Below are positions 9,902-20,383 of a stretch of DNA of 64,000 bases, piece by piece. Where the stretch lies: NCBI RefSeq assembly GCF_000170915.1, contig NZ_ABCT01000006.1:62001-126000 (forward strand), given 5' to 3'. Numbering within the stretch: position 1 is the stretch's first letter; every line of letters begins with the position of its first letter. The notes under the pieces were generated by a model that saw only the letters and a list, made by a program, of their open reading frames with translations, ran no database searches and was not told the DNA's origin. This DNA is from Limnobacter sp. MED105. GTDB lineage: Bacteria; Pseudomonadota; Gammaproteobacteria; Burkholderiales; Burkholderiaceae_B. Made by a program: the position numbers and the translations under genes.

Positions 9902-12235
9902 TTATTCCATAACAGGTGGGTTGACGTGCGCAAGCACCGAGTCTTCGGCCAGTGGCAGCGTGAACTTGAATACACTGCCTTGGCCTTGCGCGGGTTCTAC
10001 CCACAATTGGCCTTGATGATACTCAATAATAGTACGACAGATGTTCAGGCCCATGCCCATTCCATCGGATTTGGTGGTGAAAAACGACTCAAATAGCCGT
10101 TGCCGAATTTCCTCAGGCACCCCCACGCCATGATCCCGAACCTCAATCAGTGCGAACTGGGCGGACTGCCCCACCTGAATCTCGATCAATTTTTGCTCAG
10201 GGGGCAGGTGTCCCATGGCTTCAAGGCCATTCTTGATCAGGTTCATCAGCACTTGCTCAATCAGCACCGGGTCGGCCACCACCGACATCAGTGCATCTGG
10301 CAGGTTCATTTCAATTCGCGCCGATTGGTGCTTGGCCTCCAGGCGAGAAAAGCTGATGGCATCTTCAATAATTTTACCGATGGGGCAGGGGCCGCGTTTT
10401 GGCTCCTGCTGTTTCACGAATTCCCGAATTCGCCGAATCACATCACCGGCGCGCTGGGCCTGCACATTCACCTTTTCAAGCACGGGAAGCAGATCTTCGG
10501 GGCTTACTTTGCCGGCTTTAAGCCGGGTTACGCTACCCATGTTGTAATTGGAAATAGCAGCAAGTGGCTGATTGATTTCATGCGCCAACGAGGAAGCCAG
10601 TTCTCCCAGTGTGATCAAGCGCGAGGTGAACTGCAGCTTCTCCTGTTGTTGGCGGGACATGTCCTCGGCTTCCTTGCGCGAGGAAATGTCGGTGGCCACT
10701 TGCATCACCACCGTTGCACCATCTACCCATGAAATCGATCGACGCCGTACCTCGTACCAACGCTGCGAAACAGGATTAAGCCACTCGAACGGCTCGTAGA
10801 GATTGACCCTGTTGCGGCGATTCTTTGACATGCGTGGTGGCGTCGCCTTGCCAAACCACTCGCGGTGCAACCTGTTCACGAAAATATACTCGTCAGGCCG
10901 GGCTTCTGGGCCCTGAACGCACACGGCGGCGTCCAGTTCTTCAAGAATGCGAACGAAGCGTCGGTGGGCAGCTGCCAATTCGTCACGAATGCGGCGCGGC
11001 TCGGTAATGTCGGTCATAGAAGTCATCCAGCCGCTTTGCTGGCCGTCGCTGTCAACCAATGGCGACACGTACATGCGTGCGTCGAACACACTGCCATCTC
11101 GTCTGCGCACCTGTACCTCGATACCTTTTTGCGGGGCATTGCCCGACAAAATCAAATCCAGATTGGTTTGTTGTACTTCGTAGGAACGGTCGGGCCAATA
11201 AGGAAATGGGGGGGCCATACCCACCAGCTCGGATTCCTTGTACCCAGTCATTTTGCAAAAAGCCGGGTTCACGTAGGTAATACGGCCCTGCATGTCAATG
11301 GCCCGCATACCCGTGACCACCGAGTCTTCCATGGCCCGTCGAAACTTGGTTTCGGCCAGCAAACGTTTCTCGGCCTGGCTTCGAAGTTTTGCATGTCGAA
11401 ACAGCAAAATAAAACTCCACACAATCACCAGAGAAAGTCCAAAAACCGCCCATGCCAGCATGTTGGAAAACAACTCGGTGTTCGTTTTATAGAGTACAGC
11501 GCGCAGTTTCAAACCGTGGCCGGGTGGGTCTAGCGGAACTTCATGGCTTAACTTCGCATTGTCGATTGACCTGCTGACATTGGAGGCTACCGGGTTGCCT
11601 CCACCGTCGACGATGCTGACCAAGTAGAGCTGAACAAATGAGTCGGGTACAGCATCATTCAGCAAAGAACCCAAAGGAATGGTTGCCGCCACCGTACCAA
11701 TGAAATCACCTTTGTTGAATATGGGGCTGTGAACCTCGATAAACACCTTGCCGGACGGGTCAAGAAAAGGTCTCGAAAAAACAGGCAGTCTGGTTTCCCG
11801 GGCTGTGTTGAAAGCCCAATAACTCTCGGCATCTTCGATCGTTTGATACAAAGGATGAAGGACTTCGGATGAACGCAAGCTCGGCAGCGCCAGGTTGGTC
11901 ACTCGTCTTTCCTCGTCAATAATCAGCACGCTGCTGACTTCCTGAAACTCATTTAATAGAGCCTGTGCCGAGAATCGGAAACCTTCCACGTCACTTTTGT
12001 TTTGCTCAAATCCTCTAGCAATCTGATTCAGTCGTTCTTGCGAGGCCAGTAAGCGGGTACGGATGGTTTGGCGGGCCAGCTCCACGTCACGAATGACCCG
12101 CAGTTGCGTTTGGTTCTGATCCTCGGAATGCAGGGTGTAGAAAAACGCACCCATAGCGAGCAAAAACAGAATGATGCCCACCAGCGGGGTGGCCCAAACC
12201 AATGGGCTTGTACGGGGTTGATCGCTGAGGCGCAC
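9902..12235 (-). CDS. Membrane-bound PAS-domain sensor histidine kinase divergent from aceE
   Basis: A 777-residue kinase with TM1 (about 13-33), an extracytoplasmic sensor region (about 40-265), TM2 (about 268-290), two PAS-like regions (about 305-545; 'MTGYKESELVGM' in the first), HisKA with 'ASSLAHEINQPLAAIS' (phospho-His552) and HATPase ('NLIKNGLEAM', 'GMGMGLNICRTI'). The H-box with 'HEINQPL' is typical of the FixL/DctB/TodS-type kinases that pair with FixJ-type regulators, and such a regulator follows 5 bp later. The signal is unknown; an organic acid is plausible from the periplasmic domain and the neighbouring pyruvate dehydrogenase operon. Confidence 0.9.
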   Translation of the reverse strand: MRLSDQPRTSPLVWATPLVGIILFLLAMGAFFYTLHSEDQNQTQLRVIRDVELARQTIRTRLLASQERLNQIARGFEQNKSDVEGFRFSAQALLNEFQEVSSVLIIDEERRVTNLALPSLRSSEVLHPLYQTIEDAESYWAFNTARETRLPVFSRPFLDPSGKVFIEVHSPIFNKGDFIGTVAATIPLGSLLNDAVPDSFVQLYLVSIVDGGGNPVASNVSRSIDNAKLSHEVPLDPPGHGLKLRAVLYKTNTELFSNMLAWAVFGLSLVIVWSFILLFRHAKLRSQAEKRLLAETKFRRAMEDSVVTGMRAIDMQGRITYVNPAFCKMTGYKESELVGMAPPFPYWPDRSYEVQQTNLDLILSGNAPQKGIEVQVRRRDGSVFDARMYVSPLVDSDGQQSGWMTSMTDITEPRRIRDELAAAHRRFVRILEELDAAVCVQGPEARPDEYIFVNRLHREWFGKATPPRMSKNRRNRVNLYEPFEWLNPVSQRWYEVRRRSISWVDGATVVMQVATDISSRKEAEDMSRQQQEKLQFTSRLITLGELASSLAHEINQPLAAISNYNMGSVTRLKAGKVSPEDLLPVLEKVNVQAQRAGDVIRRIREFVKQQEPKRGPCPIGKIIEDAISFSRLEAKHQSARIEMNLPDALMSVVADPVLIEQVLMNLIKNGLEAMGHLPPEQKLIEIQVGQSAQFALIEVRDHGVGVPEEIRQRLFESFFTTKSDGMGMGLNICRTIIEYHQGQLWVEPAQGQGSVFKFTLPLAEDSVLAHVNPPVME

Positions 12236-12365
12236 GGTCGAATAGGTCTCGGAATCCAGAAGATGACTGAAGTGTACAAAACAAGCAGCCCAGTGGGTGG
12301 ACTGGATTCAGGGTGATTCGGGAAAATCCTAATAAATTCCACTATGTGAAAACACAAATCATAAT

Positions 12366-12396
12366 TTGAAACTTTCTGAATTAGGTGTGATACTCT
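12366..12396 (+). promoter_or_regulatory. Putative promoter of the aceE-aceF-lpdA operon
   Basis: TTGAAA at 12366-12371 and an extended -10-like TGA-TACTCT ending at 12396, with a 19-base spacer, in the 231-bp divergent region between the kinase gene and aceE. About 70 bp of leader separates it from the aceE start. The long spacer makes this tentative. Confidence 0.4.
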
Positions 12397-12466
12397 AATA
12401 TCAACAGGAAATACAGCCAAAAGCTCGTACTTCTGCAAAAGAACCCAGAGACCCAAGGAGGAAGCA

Positions 12467-15172
12467 ATGTCAGCGCAACTCAATTTGCCCGGATCGGACG
12501 ATCCCGATTTTCAAGAAACCCAAGAATGGCTGGATGCCCTGGAGGCCGTGCTTGAACGTGAAGGCCCGGAGCGCGCGCATTACTTGCTTGAACAACTGAT
12601 TTCTAAAGCGCGCCTGAGTGGCGCGTTTATTCCGTTTTCGGCCAATACCGAATACGTCAACACCATTCCCGTTCATCTCGAAACCCGCTGCCCCGGCAAT
12701 ATGGAGTACGAGGAACGCCTGCGCAGCTGGATGCGCTGGAATGCGATGGCCATGGTGGTGCGCGCCAACAAGAAAAGCCCGCCCGATGGCGGTGACCTGG
12801 GTGGTCACATTGCGTCATTCGCCTCACTGGCGACCATGTTGGGTGTTGGTTTCAACCATTTTTGGCATGCCGAAGATGAAAGCCACGGCGGCGATTTGCT
12901 TTACCTTCAGGGCCATGTGTCTCCCGGAATTTACGCACGCGCTTTTCTGGAAGGTCGCCTGACCGAAGAACAGTTGGATAATTTCCGTCAGGAAGTCGAT
13001 GGCAAAGGCTTGTCCAGCTACCCACATCCCAAGTTGATGCCCGATTTCTGGCAGTTCCCGACCGTGTCCATGGGTCTTGGCCCGTTGATGGGCATTTATC
13101 AGGCTCGCTTCTTAAAGTATCTCCATGCCCGTGGCATTTGCGACACATCCAAGCGCAAAGTCTGGGTATTCTGCGGCGACGGTGAAATGGACGAGCCCGA
13201 ATCACTGGGCGCGATCGGTATGGCCGCGCGCGAAAAGCTCGACAACCTGGTTTTCGTAGTGAACTGTAACTTGCAGCGTCTGGACGGCCCTGTACGTGGC
13301 AACGGCAAAATCATTCAGGAACTGGAAGGTGAATTCCGTGGTTCCGGCTGGAATGTGTTGAAGGTGATCTGGGGCGGCTACTGGGATGAATTGCTCGCCC
13401 GCGACAAAGACGGCCTGATGCGCAAGGTGATGCTGGAAATGGTCGACGGCGAATACCAGAACTGCAAAGCCAACGATGGCGCTTACGTGCGCAAGAATTT
13501 CTTTGGCAAACACCCCAAGTTGCTGGAAATGGTTGCCCGCATGACCGATGAAGACATCTGGCGTTTGAACCGTGGCGGCCACGACCCACACAAAGTGCAT
13601 GCTGCTTACGATGCCGCCATGAAGCATGAAGGCCAACCAACTGTAATTCTGGCGAAAACCGTGAAAGGCTTTGGCATGGGCAAGGTTGGTCAGGGCAAGA
13701 ACACCACCCACCAGCAAAAGAAGCTGGACATTCAGTCCATCAAGGAATTCCGTGATCGCTTCAACATTCCAGTCTCAGACGACATCATCGAAGATGTGCC
13801 TTTCTACAAGCCAGCCGATGACGCGCCGGAAATTAAATACCTGCACGAGCGTCGTCAAGCCTTGGGCGGTTATCTGCCCAAGCGCCGCCGCGAGGCCGAT
13901 GAAAAACTGAAAGTGCCCGGCCTGGATGCATTCGAAGCCGTACTGGAGCCCACCAAGGAAGGCCGTGAAATTTCAACGACCCAAGCCTTCGTGCGAGTGC
14001 TAACCGCACTGGTGCGTGACAAGGAAATTGGTCAACGCATTGTGCCGATTGTTCCCGATGAAGCACGTACATTCGGGATGGAAGGCATGTTCCGCCAGTT
14101 GGGTATTTATTCCTCACAAGGTCAGTTGTACGAACCAGTCGACAAAGACCAGGTGATGTACTACCGAGAAGACAAAGCCGGCCAAATTTTGGAAGAGGGC
14201 ATTAACGAAGCGGGTGCATTCAGTTCTTGGATTGCGGCGGCCACGTCCTATTCCACGAACAACCGCGTGATGATTCCGTTCTACATTTACTACTCCATGT
14301 TCGGTTTCCAGCGCGTGGGCGATCTGGCCTGGGCAGCTGGCGATATGCAGGCTCGAGGTTTCTTGTTGGGCGGCACTGCTGGCCGTACTACATTGAACGG
14401 CGAAGGTTTGCAGCACGAAGATGGTCACAGCCATATTTTGTCCTCGACCATTCCAAACTGTGTCAGCTACGACCCAACCTTTGCCCATGAGTTGGCTGTG
14501 ATTATTCAGCACGGCTTGAAGCGCATGGTGGAAGACCAGGAGAACGTGTTCTATTACCTCACCGTGATGAACGAGAACTACGCTCAGCCTGGCCTGAAGA
14601 AGGGTACCGAAGAAGGCATTTTGAAAGGCATGTATGTGTGCCGCGAATCCACCTTGAAGAAGGCTGGCAAAAAGCGTGTTCAACTGCTGGGTTCTGGCAC
14701 CATTCTGCGTGAATCACTGGAAGCAGCGGAGTTGCTTGAGAAAGACTGGGGCGTTGCAGCCGATGTGTGGTCAGTCACCAGCTTCACAGAACTGCGCCGT
14801 GAAGGTCTGGATGTGGAGCGTGAAAACATGCTGCACCCTGAGCAGAAGTCCAAGCAAAGCTATGTTGAAAAAGCGCTGGCAAAAACCGAAGGTCCGATTG
14901 TGGCTTCAACCGACTACATGAAGCTGTTTGCTGACCAAATTCGTCCTTTCATGCCCAAGGGCCGCGAATACAAAGTGTTGGGCACCGATGGTTTTGGTCG
15001 TTCCGATTTCCGCTCCAAGTTGCGTGAGCATTTTGAGGTGAACCGTCATTTCGTAACCGTTGCAGCACTGAAGGCCTTGGCCGATCAGGGCGACATTCCA
15101 CTAAGTACCGTGGGTGAAGCAATCAAGAAATACGGCATCAACCCCAACAAGCCCAACCCAGCCTACGCATAA
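12467..15172 (+). CDS. aceE: Pyruvate dehydrogenase E1 component (homodimeric type)
   Basis: Thiamine-diphosphate-dependent decarboxylase of the pyruvate dehydrogenase complex, which transfers the acetyl unit to the lipoyl groups of AceF. The 901 residues match the single-chain (alpha-homodimer) E1 of proteobacteria (E. coli 887). The TPP motif is clear: '[10 protein letters not shown]' followed about 30 residues later by '[11 protein letters not shown]'. A strong Shine-Dalgarno (AAGGAGG, 12455-12461) precedes the ATG at 12467. aceF starts 13 bp after the stop, then lpdA, so the complex is encoded by one operon. Confidence 0.97.
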   Translation: MSAQLNLPGSDDPDFQETQEWLDALEAVLEREGPERAHYLLEQLISKARLSGAFIPFSANTEYVNTIPVHLETRCPGNMEYEERLRSWMRWNAMAMVVRANKKSPPDGGDLGGHIASFASLATMLGVGFNHFWHAEDESHGGDLLYLQGHVSPGIYARAFLEGRLTEEQLDNFRQEVDGKGLSSYPHPKLMPDFWQFPTVSMGLGPLMGIYQARFLKYLHARGICDTSKRKVWVFCGDGEMDEPESLGAIGMAAREKLDNLVFVVNCNLQRLDGPVRGNGKIIQELEGEFRGSGWNVLKVIWGGYWDELLARDKDGLMRKVMLEMVDGEYQNCKANDGAYVRKNFFGKHPKLLEMVARMTDEDIWRLNRGGHDPHKVHAAYDAAMKHEGQPTVILAKTVKGFGMGKVGQGKNTTHQQKKLDIQSIKEFRDRFNIPVSDDIIEDVPFYKPADDAPEIKYLHERRQALGGYLPKRRREADEKLKVPGLDAFEAVLEPTKEGREISTTQAFVRVLTALVRDKEIGQRIVPIVPDEARTFGMEGMFRQLGIYSSQGQLYEPVDKDQVMYYREDKAGQILEEGINEAGAFSSWIAAATSYSTNNRVMIPFYIYYSMFGFQRVGDLAWAAGDMQARGFLLGGTAGRTTLNGEGLQHEDGHSHILSSTIPNCVSYDPTFAHELAVIIQHGLKRMVEDQENVFYYLTVMNENYAQPGLKKGTEEGILKGMYVCRESTLKKAGKKRVQLLGSGTILRESLEAAELLEKDWGVAADVWSVTSFTELRREGLDVERENMLHPEQKSKQSYVEKALAKTEGPIVASTDYMKLFADQIRPFMPKGREYKVLGTDGFGRSDFRSKLREHFEVNRHFVTVAALKALADQGDIPLSTVGEAIKKYGINPNKPNPAYA

Positions 15173-15185
15173 AAGGACGATCGAC

Positions 15186-16513
15186 ATGACAATCGAAATC
15201 AAAGTACCCGACATCGGCGATTTTGACGGGGTGGAAATTATTGAAGTGCTGGTGAAGGCAGGCGACACCGTGGTGGCGGAGCAATCCATTATCACCGTTG
15301 AATCTGACAAAGCCAGTATGGAAATTCCATGCCCGCAAGCTGGTGTGGTCAAGGAAATGAAAGTAAAAATTGGCGACAAGGTGAAAGAAGGCACCTTGAT
15401 GCTGATTCTGGAACCCGCTGAAGGTGGCGCTGCTGTGGCACCACCCAAGGTAGAAGAAGCACCAAAAGCCGATGCACCCAAAGTAGAGGCACCCAAGGCA
15501 GAAGCACCGAAGGCGGCTGCCCCTGCGCCGGCTGCCACCGTAGCCCCCACGCCTGCCGAACCACACAACCCGACAGCCGCATCCGTGAATGCGCCGCATG
15601 CAAGCCCCTCCGTGCGCAAGTTCGCACGCGAGTTGGGTGTGAATTTGACCACCGTGCAAGGCACTGGTCCGAAAGTCGTATCACGCCCGACGACGTACGA
15701 AACTTCGTGAAAGCCGCTGTGGCTGGTGTGGGTTCTGCGTCTGCTGGTGCAAGCAAAGATGGCAGCGGTGTTGGCCTCGATTTGTTGCCATGGCCAAAAG
15801 TAGATTTCACCAAGTTTGGTGAAATTGAAGAGCAGGAACTTTCACGCATCAAGAAATTGTCTGGCCCGAATTTGCATCGTAACTGGGTCATGATCCCGCA
15901 CGTCACGCAGTTCGACGAGGCAGACATCACTGACCTTGAACAATTCCGCAAAGACACCAACGCCGCGCTGGCCAAGCAGGGCGTGAAGTTGACCATGCTG
16001 GCCTTCGTGATGAAGGCCTGTGTGGCCGTGTTGAAAAAGTACCCGGCCTTCAATGCTTCGCTGAACGAAGCCGGCGACAAATTAATACTCAAAAAGTACT
16101 GGAACATTGGTTTTGCCGCCGACACACCGAATGGATTGGTTGTGCCAGTCATTAAGGGTGTAGACCAGAAAGGCTTCGCACAAATTGCCAATGAATTGGG
16201 CGAATTGTCTGCGCAGGCTCGTGATGGCAAGCTGAAAGGCGCCGACATGCAGGGCGCCACGTTTACCGTGTCGTCGCTTGGTGGCGTGGGTGGAACCCTG
16301 TTCACACCCATTATCAATGCGCCTGAAGTTGCAATTATGGGCCTGTCCAAATCAGCCATGAAGCCGGTGTGGAATGGCAAGGAATTCGAGCCACGCCTGA
16401 TGCTGCCGCTTAGCCTGAGTTATGACCATCGAGTGATCGACGGTGCCATGGCTGCCCGATTCACCACAGAGCTTGCCGGCGTGTTGGCCGACATGCGCAA
16501 AGTGCTGCTGTAA
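15186..16513 (+). pseudogene. aceF: Pyruvate dehydrogenase E2 (dihydrolipoyl acetyltransferase), interrupted by a one-base frameshift
   Basis: Read across two frames this is a full AceF of about 442 residues: one lipoyl domain (1-75, lipoyl Lys42 in '[10 protein letters not shown]'), an Ala/Pro/Lys-rich linker (80-140), an E1/E3-binding domain ('[20 protein letters not shown]') and the acetyltransferase core ending with the active-site 'YDHRVIDG'. At about 15671-15676 the sequence reads CCGAAAGTCGT where CCGAAAGGTCGT would continue '[16 protein letters not shown]'. One G is missing, and the first frame stops at 15710. The second frame (from 15707 as an open frame, but meaningful from about 15676) encodes the catalytic half. 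The gene is normally needed for pyruvate oxidation, so an assembly or sequencing indel is the likeliest explanation. Confidence 0.9.
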
Positions 16514-16525
16514 GGGGGTGAACAC

Positions 16526-18316
16526 ATGAAACTGATCGTTCCTGATATTGGTGATTTTGATTCTGTAGAAATTATTGAAGTGTTGGTTAACGTTGGCGAC
16601 AAGGTGAGCAAGGAGCAATCTTTGATCACAGTGGAGTCTGACAAGGCCAGCATGGAAATTCCGGCTTCTGACGATGGCGTGGTCACCAAGCTACTCGTGA
16701 AAGTGGGCGACAAGGTGTTCAAGGGCAGCGAGATTTGTGAAATCAGCGGCGGTAGTGCTTCTTCAACTGCTCCCGTAGCTGCTGAAAACAAGCCTGCCAC
16801 TTCAGCACCAGCAGCCACTCAAGTCGACACTGAAGCCGCCACTGAAGCAGCCACTACAGCAGTCGCTGCTGCGGGCCCCGCCAGCAGTTACAACGGTCAA
16901 GTTGATCACACTTGCGATGTGTTGGTGTTGGGTGCTGGCCCCGGTGGTTATTCAGCGGCTTTTCGCAGCGCTGACCTTGGCATGAATACCATTCTGGTTG
17001 AGCGCTACAGCACCTTGGGCGGCGTGTGTTTGAACGTGGGTTGCATTCCTTCCAAAGCATTGCTGCACACCGCACAGGTGTTGGAAGAGGCGCAGCACAT
17101 GGGCGAACATGGCATTGCCTTTGCAAAACCCAAAATTGATCTGGACAAATTGCGCGCGCACAAAGCGGGCGTGGTTGGTAAATTGACTGGCGGTTTGGCC
17201 GGTATGGCCAAAGGCCGTAAGGTTAAAACCGTTCAGGGTGTGGGCAGCTTTTTAAGCGCCAATCACCTTGAAGTGGTAGCGGCCGATGGCAGCAAGCAGG
17301 TTATCCAGTTCAACAAGGCCATTATTGCTGCTGGTTCGCAGCCGGTGCATTTGCCCTTTGTTCCAGAAGATCCGCGCATTGTAGATTCCACCGGCGCGCT
17401 GGAATTGCCCTTCATTCCCAAGCGGATGTTAATCATTGGCGGCGGTATTATCGGCCTTGAAATGGCCACGGTGTATTCAGCCTTGGGTGCCCGCCTGGAT
17501 GTGGTTGAAATGCTGGATGGCTTGATGCAAGGCGCAGACCGCGACTTGGTGAAAGTTTGGCAAAAGCGCAACGCACCCCGGTTTGACAACATCCTGTTGA
17601 AAACCAAAACAGTGGGTGTAGAAGCCACGAAAAAAGGCATTTTGGTGACTTTCGAAGGCGAACAGGCCCCGAAAGAGCCCCAGCTTTACGACATGGTGTT
17701 GGTGTCGGTGGGTCGTACGCCCAATGGCAAAAAAATTGCTGCCGAGAATGCGGGTGTGGCAGTCACTGACCGCGGCTTCATTCCTGTAGACAAGCAAATG
17801 CGCACCAATGTGCCCAATATTTTCGCCATCGGCGATGTAGTGGGGCAACCCATGCTGGCGCACAAGGCAGTGCATGAAGCCCATGTCGCTGCTGAAGCAG
17901 CAGCCGATGAAAAAGCGTTTTTTGATGCGCGAGTTATTCCCAGCGTGGCCTACACCCACCCTGAGGTGGCTTGGGTTGGTTTGACTGAAGACCAGGCCAA
18001 AGACCAAGGCATTAAAGTGGGCAAGGCTGTGTTTCCATGGGCTGCGTCCGGCCGTGCCATTGCTAACAACGCGGACGATGGTTTCACCAAACTGCTGTTT
18101 GATGAGGAAACCAAACGTGTTGTGGGTGGTGGCATTGTGGGCATGAATGCTGGCGATTTGATTGGTGAAGTGTGCCTGGCCGTTGAAATGGGTGCCGATG
18201 CAGTGGACATTGGTAAAACCATTCACCCACATCCCACCTTGTGTGAAAGTGTGGGCATGGCCGCCGAGGTGTATAAGGGTGTATGCACCGATCTGCCTGC
18301 CCAGAAAAAGAAGTAA
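16526..18316 (+). CDS. lpdA: Dihydrolipoamide dehydrogenase (E3) with N-terminal lipoyl domain
   Basis: FAD/NAD flavoprotein that reoxidises the dihydrolipoyl groups of the complex. In 596 residues, an N-terminal lipoyl domain (1-75, lipoyl Lys40) and an Ala/Thr-rich hinge (75-120) precede the E3 fold (about 125-590). That fold has the FAD motif '[13 protein letters not shown]' and the redox-active disulfide Cys168/Cys173 in '[12 protein letters not shown]'. The C-terminal catalytic 'HPHPTL' is present. The fused lipoyl domain is a known variant in betaproteobacteria, and its first 45 residues are nearly a copy of the AceF lipoyl domain. It starts 12 bp after aceF and ends the operon before a strong terminator. 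Confidence 0.96.
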   Translation: MKLIVPDIGDFDSVEIIEVLVNVGDKVSKEQSLITVESDKASMEIPASDDGVVTKLLVKVGDKVFKGSEICEISGGSASSTAPVAAENKPATSAPAATQVDTEAATEAATTAVAAAGPASSYNGQVDHTCDVLVLGAGPGGYSAAFRSADLGMNTILVERYSTLGGVCLNVGCIPSKALLHTAQVLEEAQHMGEHGIAFAKPKIDLDKLRAHKAGVVGKLTGGLAGMAKGRKVKTVQGVGSFLSANHLEVVAADGSKQVIQFNKAIIAAGSQPVHLPFVPEDPRIVDSTGALELPFIPKRMLIIGGGIIGLEMATVYSALGARLDVVEMLDGLMQGADRDLVKVWQKRNAPRFDNILLKTKTVGVEATKKGILVTFEGEQAPKEPQLYDMVLVSVGRTPNGKKIAAENAGVAVTDRGFIPVDKQMRTNVPNIFAIGDVVGQPMLAHKAVHEAHVAAEAAADEKAFFDARVIPSVAYTHPEVAWVGLTEDQAKDQGIKVGKAVFPWAASGRAIANNADDGFTKLLFDEETKRVVGGGIVGMNAGDLIGEVCLAVEMGADAVDIGKTIHPHPTLCESVGMAAEVYKGVCTDLPAQKKK

Positions 18317-18343
18317 GCACTTCACTTTTGCTGCAAAGCCCGG

Positions 18344-18373
18344 AAAAACCAACTGCATGCAGTTGGTTTTTTC
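18344..18373 (+). terminator. Intrinsic terminator of the pyruvate dehydrogenase operon
   Basis: Perfect palindromic stem AACCAACTGCA / TGCAGTTGGTT with an A tract before and a T tract after (18367-18372). It shares the loopless CTGCATGCAG core with the terminator at 3171-3200. Confidence 0.88.
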
Positions 18374-18453
18374 CATTTGCGCGCCAGTTCTGCCTTTAAA
18401 ATACGGTTTACACGCCAGCTCATTCAAAATTTCTCAGGAATATCAAACCCTTC

Positions 18454-19107
18454 ATGGATGCTTTAACACTCAAGAAAATGGTGGCCAAGGCCGCACTGAC
18501 CTATGTTCAACCTGGCACAGTACTGGGCGTGGGCACGGGTTCCACGGTGGATTGTTTCATTGATGCCTTGGCCGAGTCGGGCCTTCAACTCAAGGGGGCT
18601 GTGTCTTCTTCGGTACGCTCCGAGAAAAAGCTGCGTGAAATCGGTGTGCCCATTGTTGACATGAACGATGTAGAAAGCCTGTCGATTTACGTGGATGGCG
18701 CCGATGAAGTAGACCCGGCCAATTGCTTGATCAAAGGTGGTGGCGGTGCCAACACCCGAGAGAAAATTGTGGCTGATATTTCAGACAAGTTTGTGTGCAT
18801 TGCTGACCAGTCCAAACTGGTACAAGTTTTGGGGGCCTTTCCTTTGCCGGTTGAAGTGTTGCCCATGGCGAGTAACGCGATTGCCCGCAAATTGACTGCG
18901 CTGGGTGGGCAAGTCAAAGTGCGTGAAGGTTTCATCACCGACAATGGCAACGTAATTCTGGACGTGGCAGGTTTGAAAATTACCGACCCGGTTGCCATGG
19001 AAAAAGAGATTAATCACTGGCCAGGCGTGGTTACCAACGGGCTTTTTGCGATTCGAAAGGCAGATGTGGTGCTAATCGCAACAGCAGACGGCATAAAAAC
19101 CCTTTAA
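18454..19107 (+). CDS. rpiA: Ribose-5-phosphate isomerase A
   Basis: Interconverts ribose 5-phosphate and ribulose 5-phosphate in the pentose phosphate pathway. The 217 residues match E. coli RpiA (219). Family motifs are '[12 protein letters not shown]' (phosphate loop), '[10 protein letters not shown]' (catalytic Asp pair) and '[14 protein letters not shown]'. It is transcribed in the same direction as the preceding lpdA but behind a terminator, so it probably has its own promoter in 18374-18453. phoU follows after 145 bp that contain a Pho box. Confidence 0.96.
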   Translation: MDALTLKKMVAKAALTYVQPGTVLGVGTGSTVDCFIDALAESGLQLKGAVSSSVRSEKKLREIGVPIVDMNDVESLSIYVDGADEVDPANCLIKGGGGANTREKIVADISDKFVCIADQSKLVQVLGAFPLPVEVLPMASNAIARKLTALGGQVKVREGFITDNGNVILDVAGLKITDPVAMEKEINHWPGVVTNGLFAIRKADVVLIATADGIKTL

Positions 19108-19193
19108 TCCCGCATACAGGCGGGACGAAGGCCTGAATAATTGTGTAGAACATGGCAGAATAAAGTGAAGATGTGGCTTGGTTTGACAAATTC

Positions 19194-19211
19194 CTGTCAT
19201 GTGCCTGTGCC
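19194..19211 (+). promoter_or_regulatory. Putative Pho box upstream of phoU
   Basis: CTGTCAT-GTGC-CTGTGCC: two heptamers at 11-bp spacing, matching the PhoB consensus CTGTCAY-N4-CTGTCAY at 12 of 14 informative bases (first half perfect). A weaker third unit (TTGACAA) lies 11 bp upstream. It ends 41 bp before the phoU ATG. A -10-like TACAAC (19224-19229) lies 12 bp further on, the expected geometry for PhoB replacing a -35 box. Confidence 0.6.
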
Positions 19212-19252
19212 ACATTGCATTGTTACAACAATTATCCGGTTAAGGAAGACAA

Positions 19253-19954
19253 ATGACTGAACACACCTCCAAACAGTACGATGCCGAACTGGAGTCGCTG
19301 CGCACCCGCGTTCTACAGATGGGTGGCCTGGTGGAGAATCAGATCGTGTCAGCCATCGAGGGTTTGGGTGCTGCCGATACCCAAATTTTCAAAGAAGTGA
19401 TTCGTCGTGAAAAAGAAGTCAACGACATCGAACTTGAGATCGATGAACTGTGCAACCACATCTTGGCTCGTCGCCAGCCAGCGGCTGTTGATCTGCGTTC
19501 AGTCATCGTGGCCATTAAAATGATTCGCGATCTGGAGCGCATTGGTGATGAAGCCGAAAAAGTGGCTCGCATGGGCATGATGATCGCGGATGCCGGCAAG
19601 CATTTCGTACCCAAGGTTGATTTGCATCGCATTGCGAGCAATGCAATCGCCATGTTGCGCAAGGTTCTGGATTCATACGCCCGCGTAAACGCGGTTTCGG
19701 CAGCGGAAGTGGTGAAAGCCGACATCGAGGTTGACGACGAATTCAAGGCGATTTTGCGTCAGTTGATCACTTTCATGATGGAAGATCCACGCACCATTTC
19801 CCGTTCGATCGAAATTTTGTTCATCGCAAAAGCAATTGAGCGGATTGGTGATCATTCCAAGAACATGTCTGAACACGTGGTTTACATGGTGAAAGGTCGT
19901 GATGTTCGTCACCAAGGCCCGGAAGCAGTTGCTCAGGAAGCCTCAGGTAACTGA
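19253..19954 (+). CDS. phoU: Phosphate signalling regulator PhoU
   Basis: Cytoplasmic negative modulator that links the PstSCAB phosphate transporter to the PhoR-PhoB system. The 233 residues hold two PhoU helical-bundle repeats (about 15-105 and 115-220). Acidic metal-binding motifs are seen in each, including 'LERIGDEAEKVARM' and 'IERIGDHSKNMSEHVVY'. AAGGAAG lies 3 bp before the ATG at 19253. The gene stands apart from any pst or phoBR genes in the window, which makes the upstream Pho box a notable sign of independent phosphate control. Confidence 0.95.
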   Translation: MTEHTSKQYDAELESLRTRVLQMGGLVENQIVSAIEGLGAADTQIFKEVIRREKEVNDIELEIDELCNHILARRQPAAVDLRSVIVAIKMIRDLERIGDEAEKVARMGMMIADAGKHFVPKVDLHRIASNAIAMLRKVLDSYARVNAVSAAEVVKADIEVDDEFKAILRQLITFMMEDPRTISRSIEILFIAKAIERIGDHSKNMSEHVVYMVKGRDVRHQGPEAVAQEASGN

Positions 19955-19972
19955 TCGTAAGTATCTCTAGAT

Positions 19973-20011
19973 AAAAAAGCCCGTTTCACTCAAGGTGTTG
20001 CGGGCTTTTTT
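19973..20011. terminator. Intrinsic terminator after phoU
   Basis: AAAAAAGCCCG / CGGGCTTTTTT stem with a 17-base loop, between phoU and the convergent small membrane-protein gene (stop at 20028); it can serve both strands. Confidence 0.85.
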
Positions 20012-20027
20012 CTGCGTATTTTCTAAG

Positions 20028-20336
20028 CTAAATCTGGTGTTTGCCCAAGAAAATCCAAGCCACCGTAATTTTTGCAATAGTGCAGGTGCACAAGGCTGCG
20101 ATCGTGTAGAAAAATACGCAAGCTGGGGTATTGAATTGCTCAAGCATGATCCCCGCGAAGTACATCAAGAGGGTTAATGCGATCCAGCGGCGTAGATAAG
20201 CCAACAAGTGGTGTCTGTTGGCTTTGTTGTGGGCAATTGCTGCAGATCGTTGATACAACTCTTTTACACTGGCATCGCGAAACAGCCAGTGGAAGAAAAA
20301 GTAACGAAACAGCACGCTGTCTTGGAAGCTGGTCAT
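20028..20336 (-). CDS. Small membrane protein of unknown function
   Basis: 102 residues with two predicted membrane helices ('IALTLLMYFAGIMLEQF' and 'CVFFYTIAALCTCTIAKITV'), preceded by an aromatic, basic N-terminal region (YFFFHWLFRD, then several Arg/His/Lys). I do not recognise a family. It is supported as a gene by its clean placement between two terminators (19973-20011 and 20384-20414), convergent orientation with phoU, and hydrophobic pattern. No ligand or catalytic motif is visible. Confidence 0.6.
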   Translation of the reverse strand: MTSFQDSVLFRYFFFHWLFRDASVKELYQRSAAIAHNKANRHHLLAYLRRWIALTLLMYFAGIMLEQFNTPACVFFYTIAALCTCTIAKITVAWIFLGKHQI

Positions 20337-20383
20337 GCTGAAAACTCCGGTTGACGGCTTCAGTATGCAACGACTGAGGCAAT

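Noticed and set aside
13202-13717. Long antisense frames inside aceE, and similar ones in lpdA, thrS and pheT
   Set aside because: They mirror codon bias of the strongly conserved sense genes and have no recognisable product.
15660-15712. Programmed ribosomal frameshift in aceF
   Set aside because: No heptameric slippery sequence or downstream stimulatory structure is evident; AceF is not known to use one.
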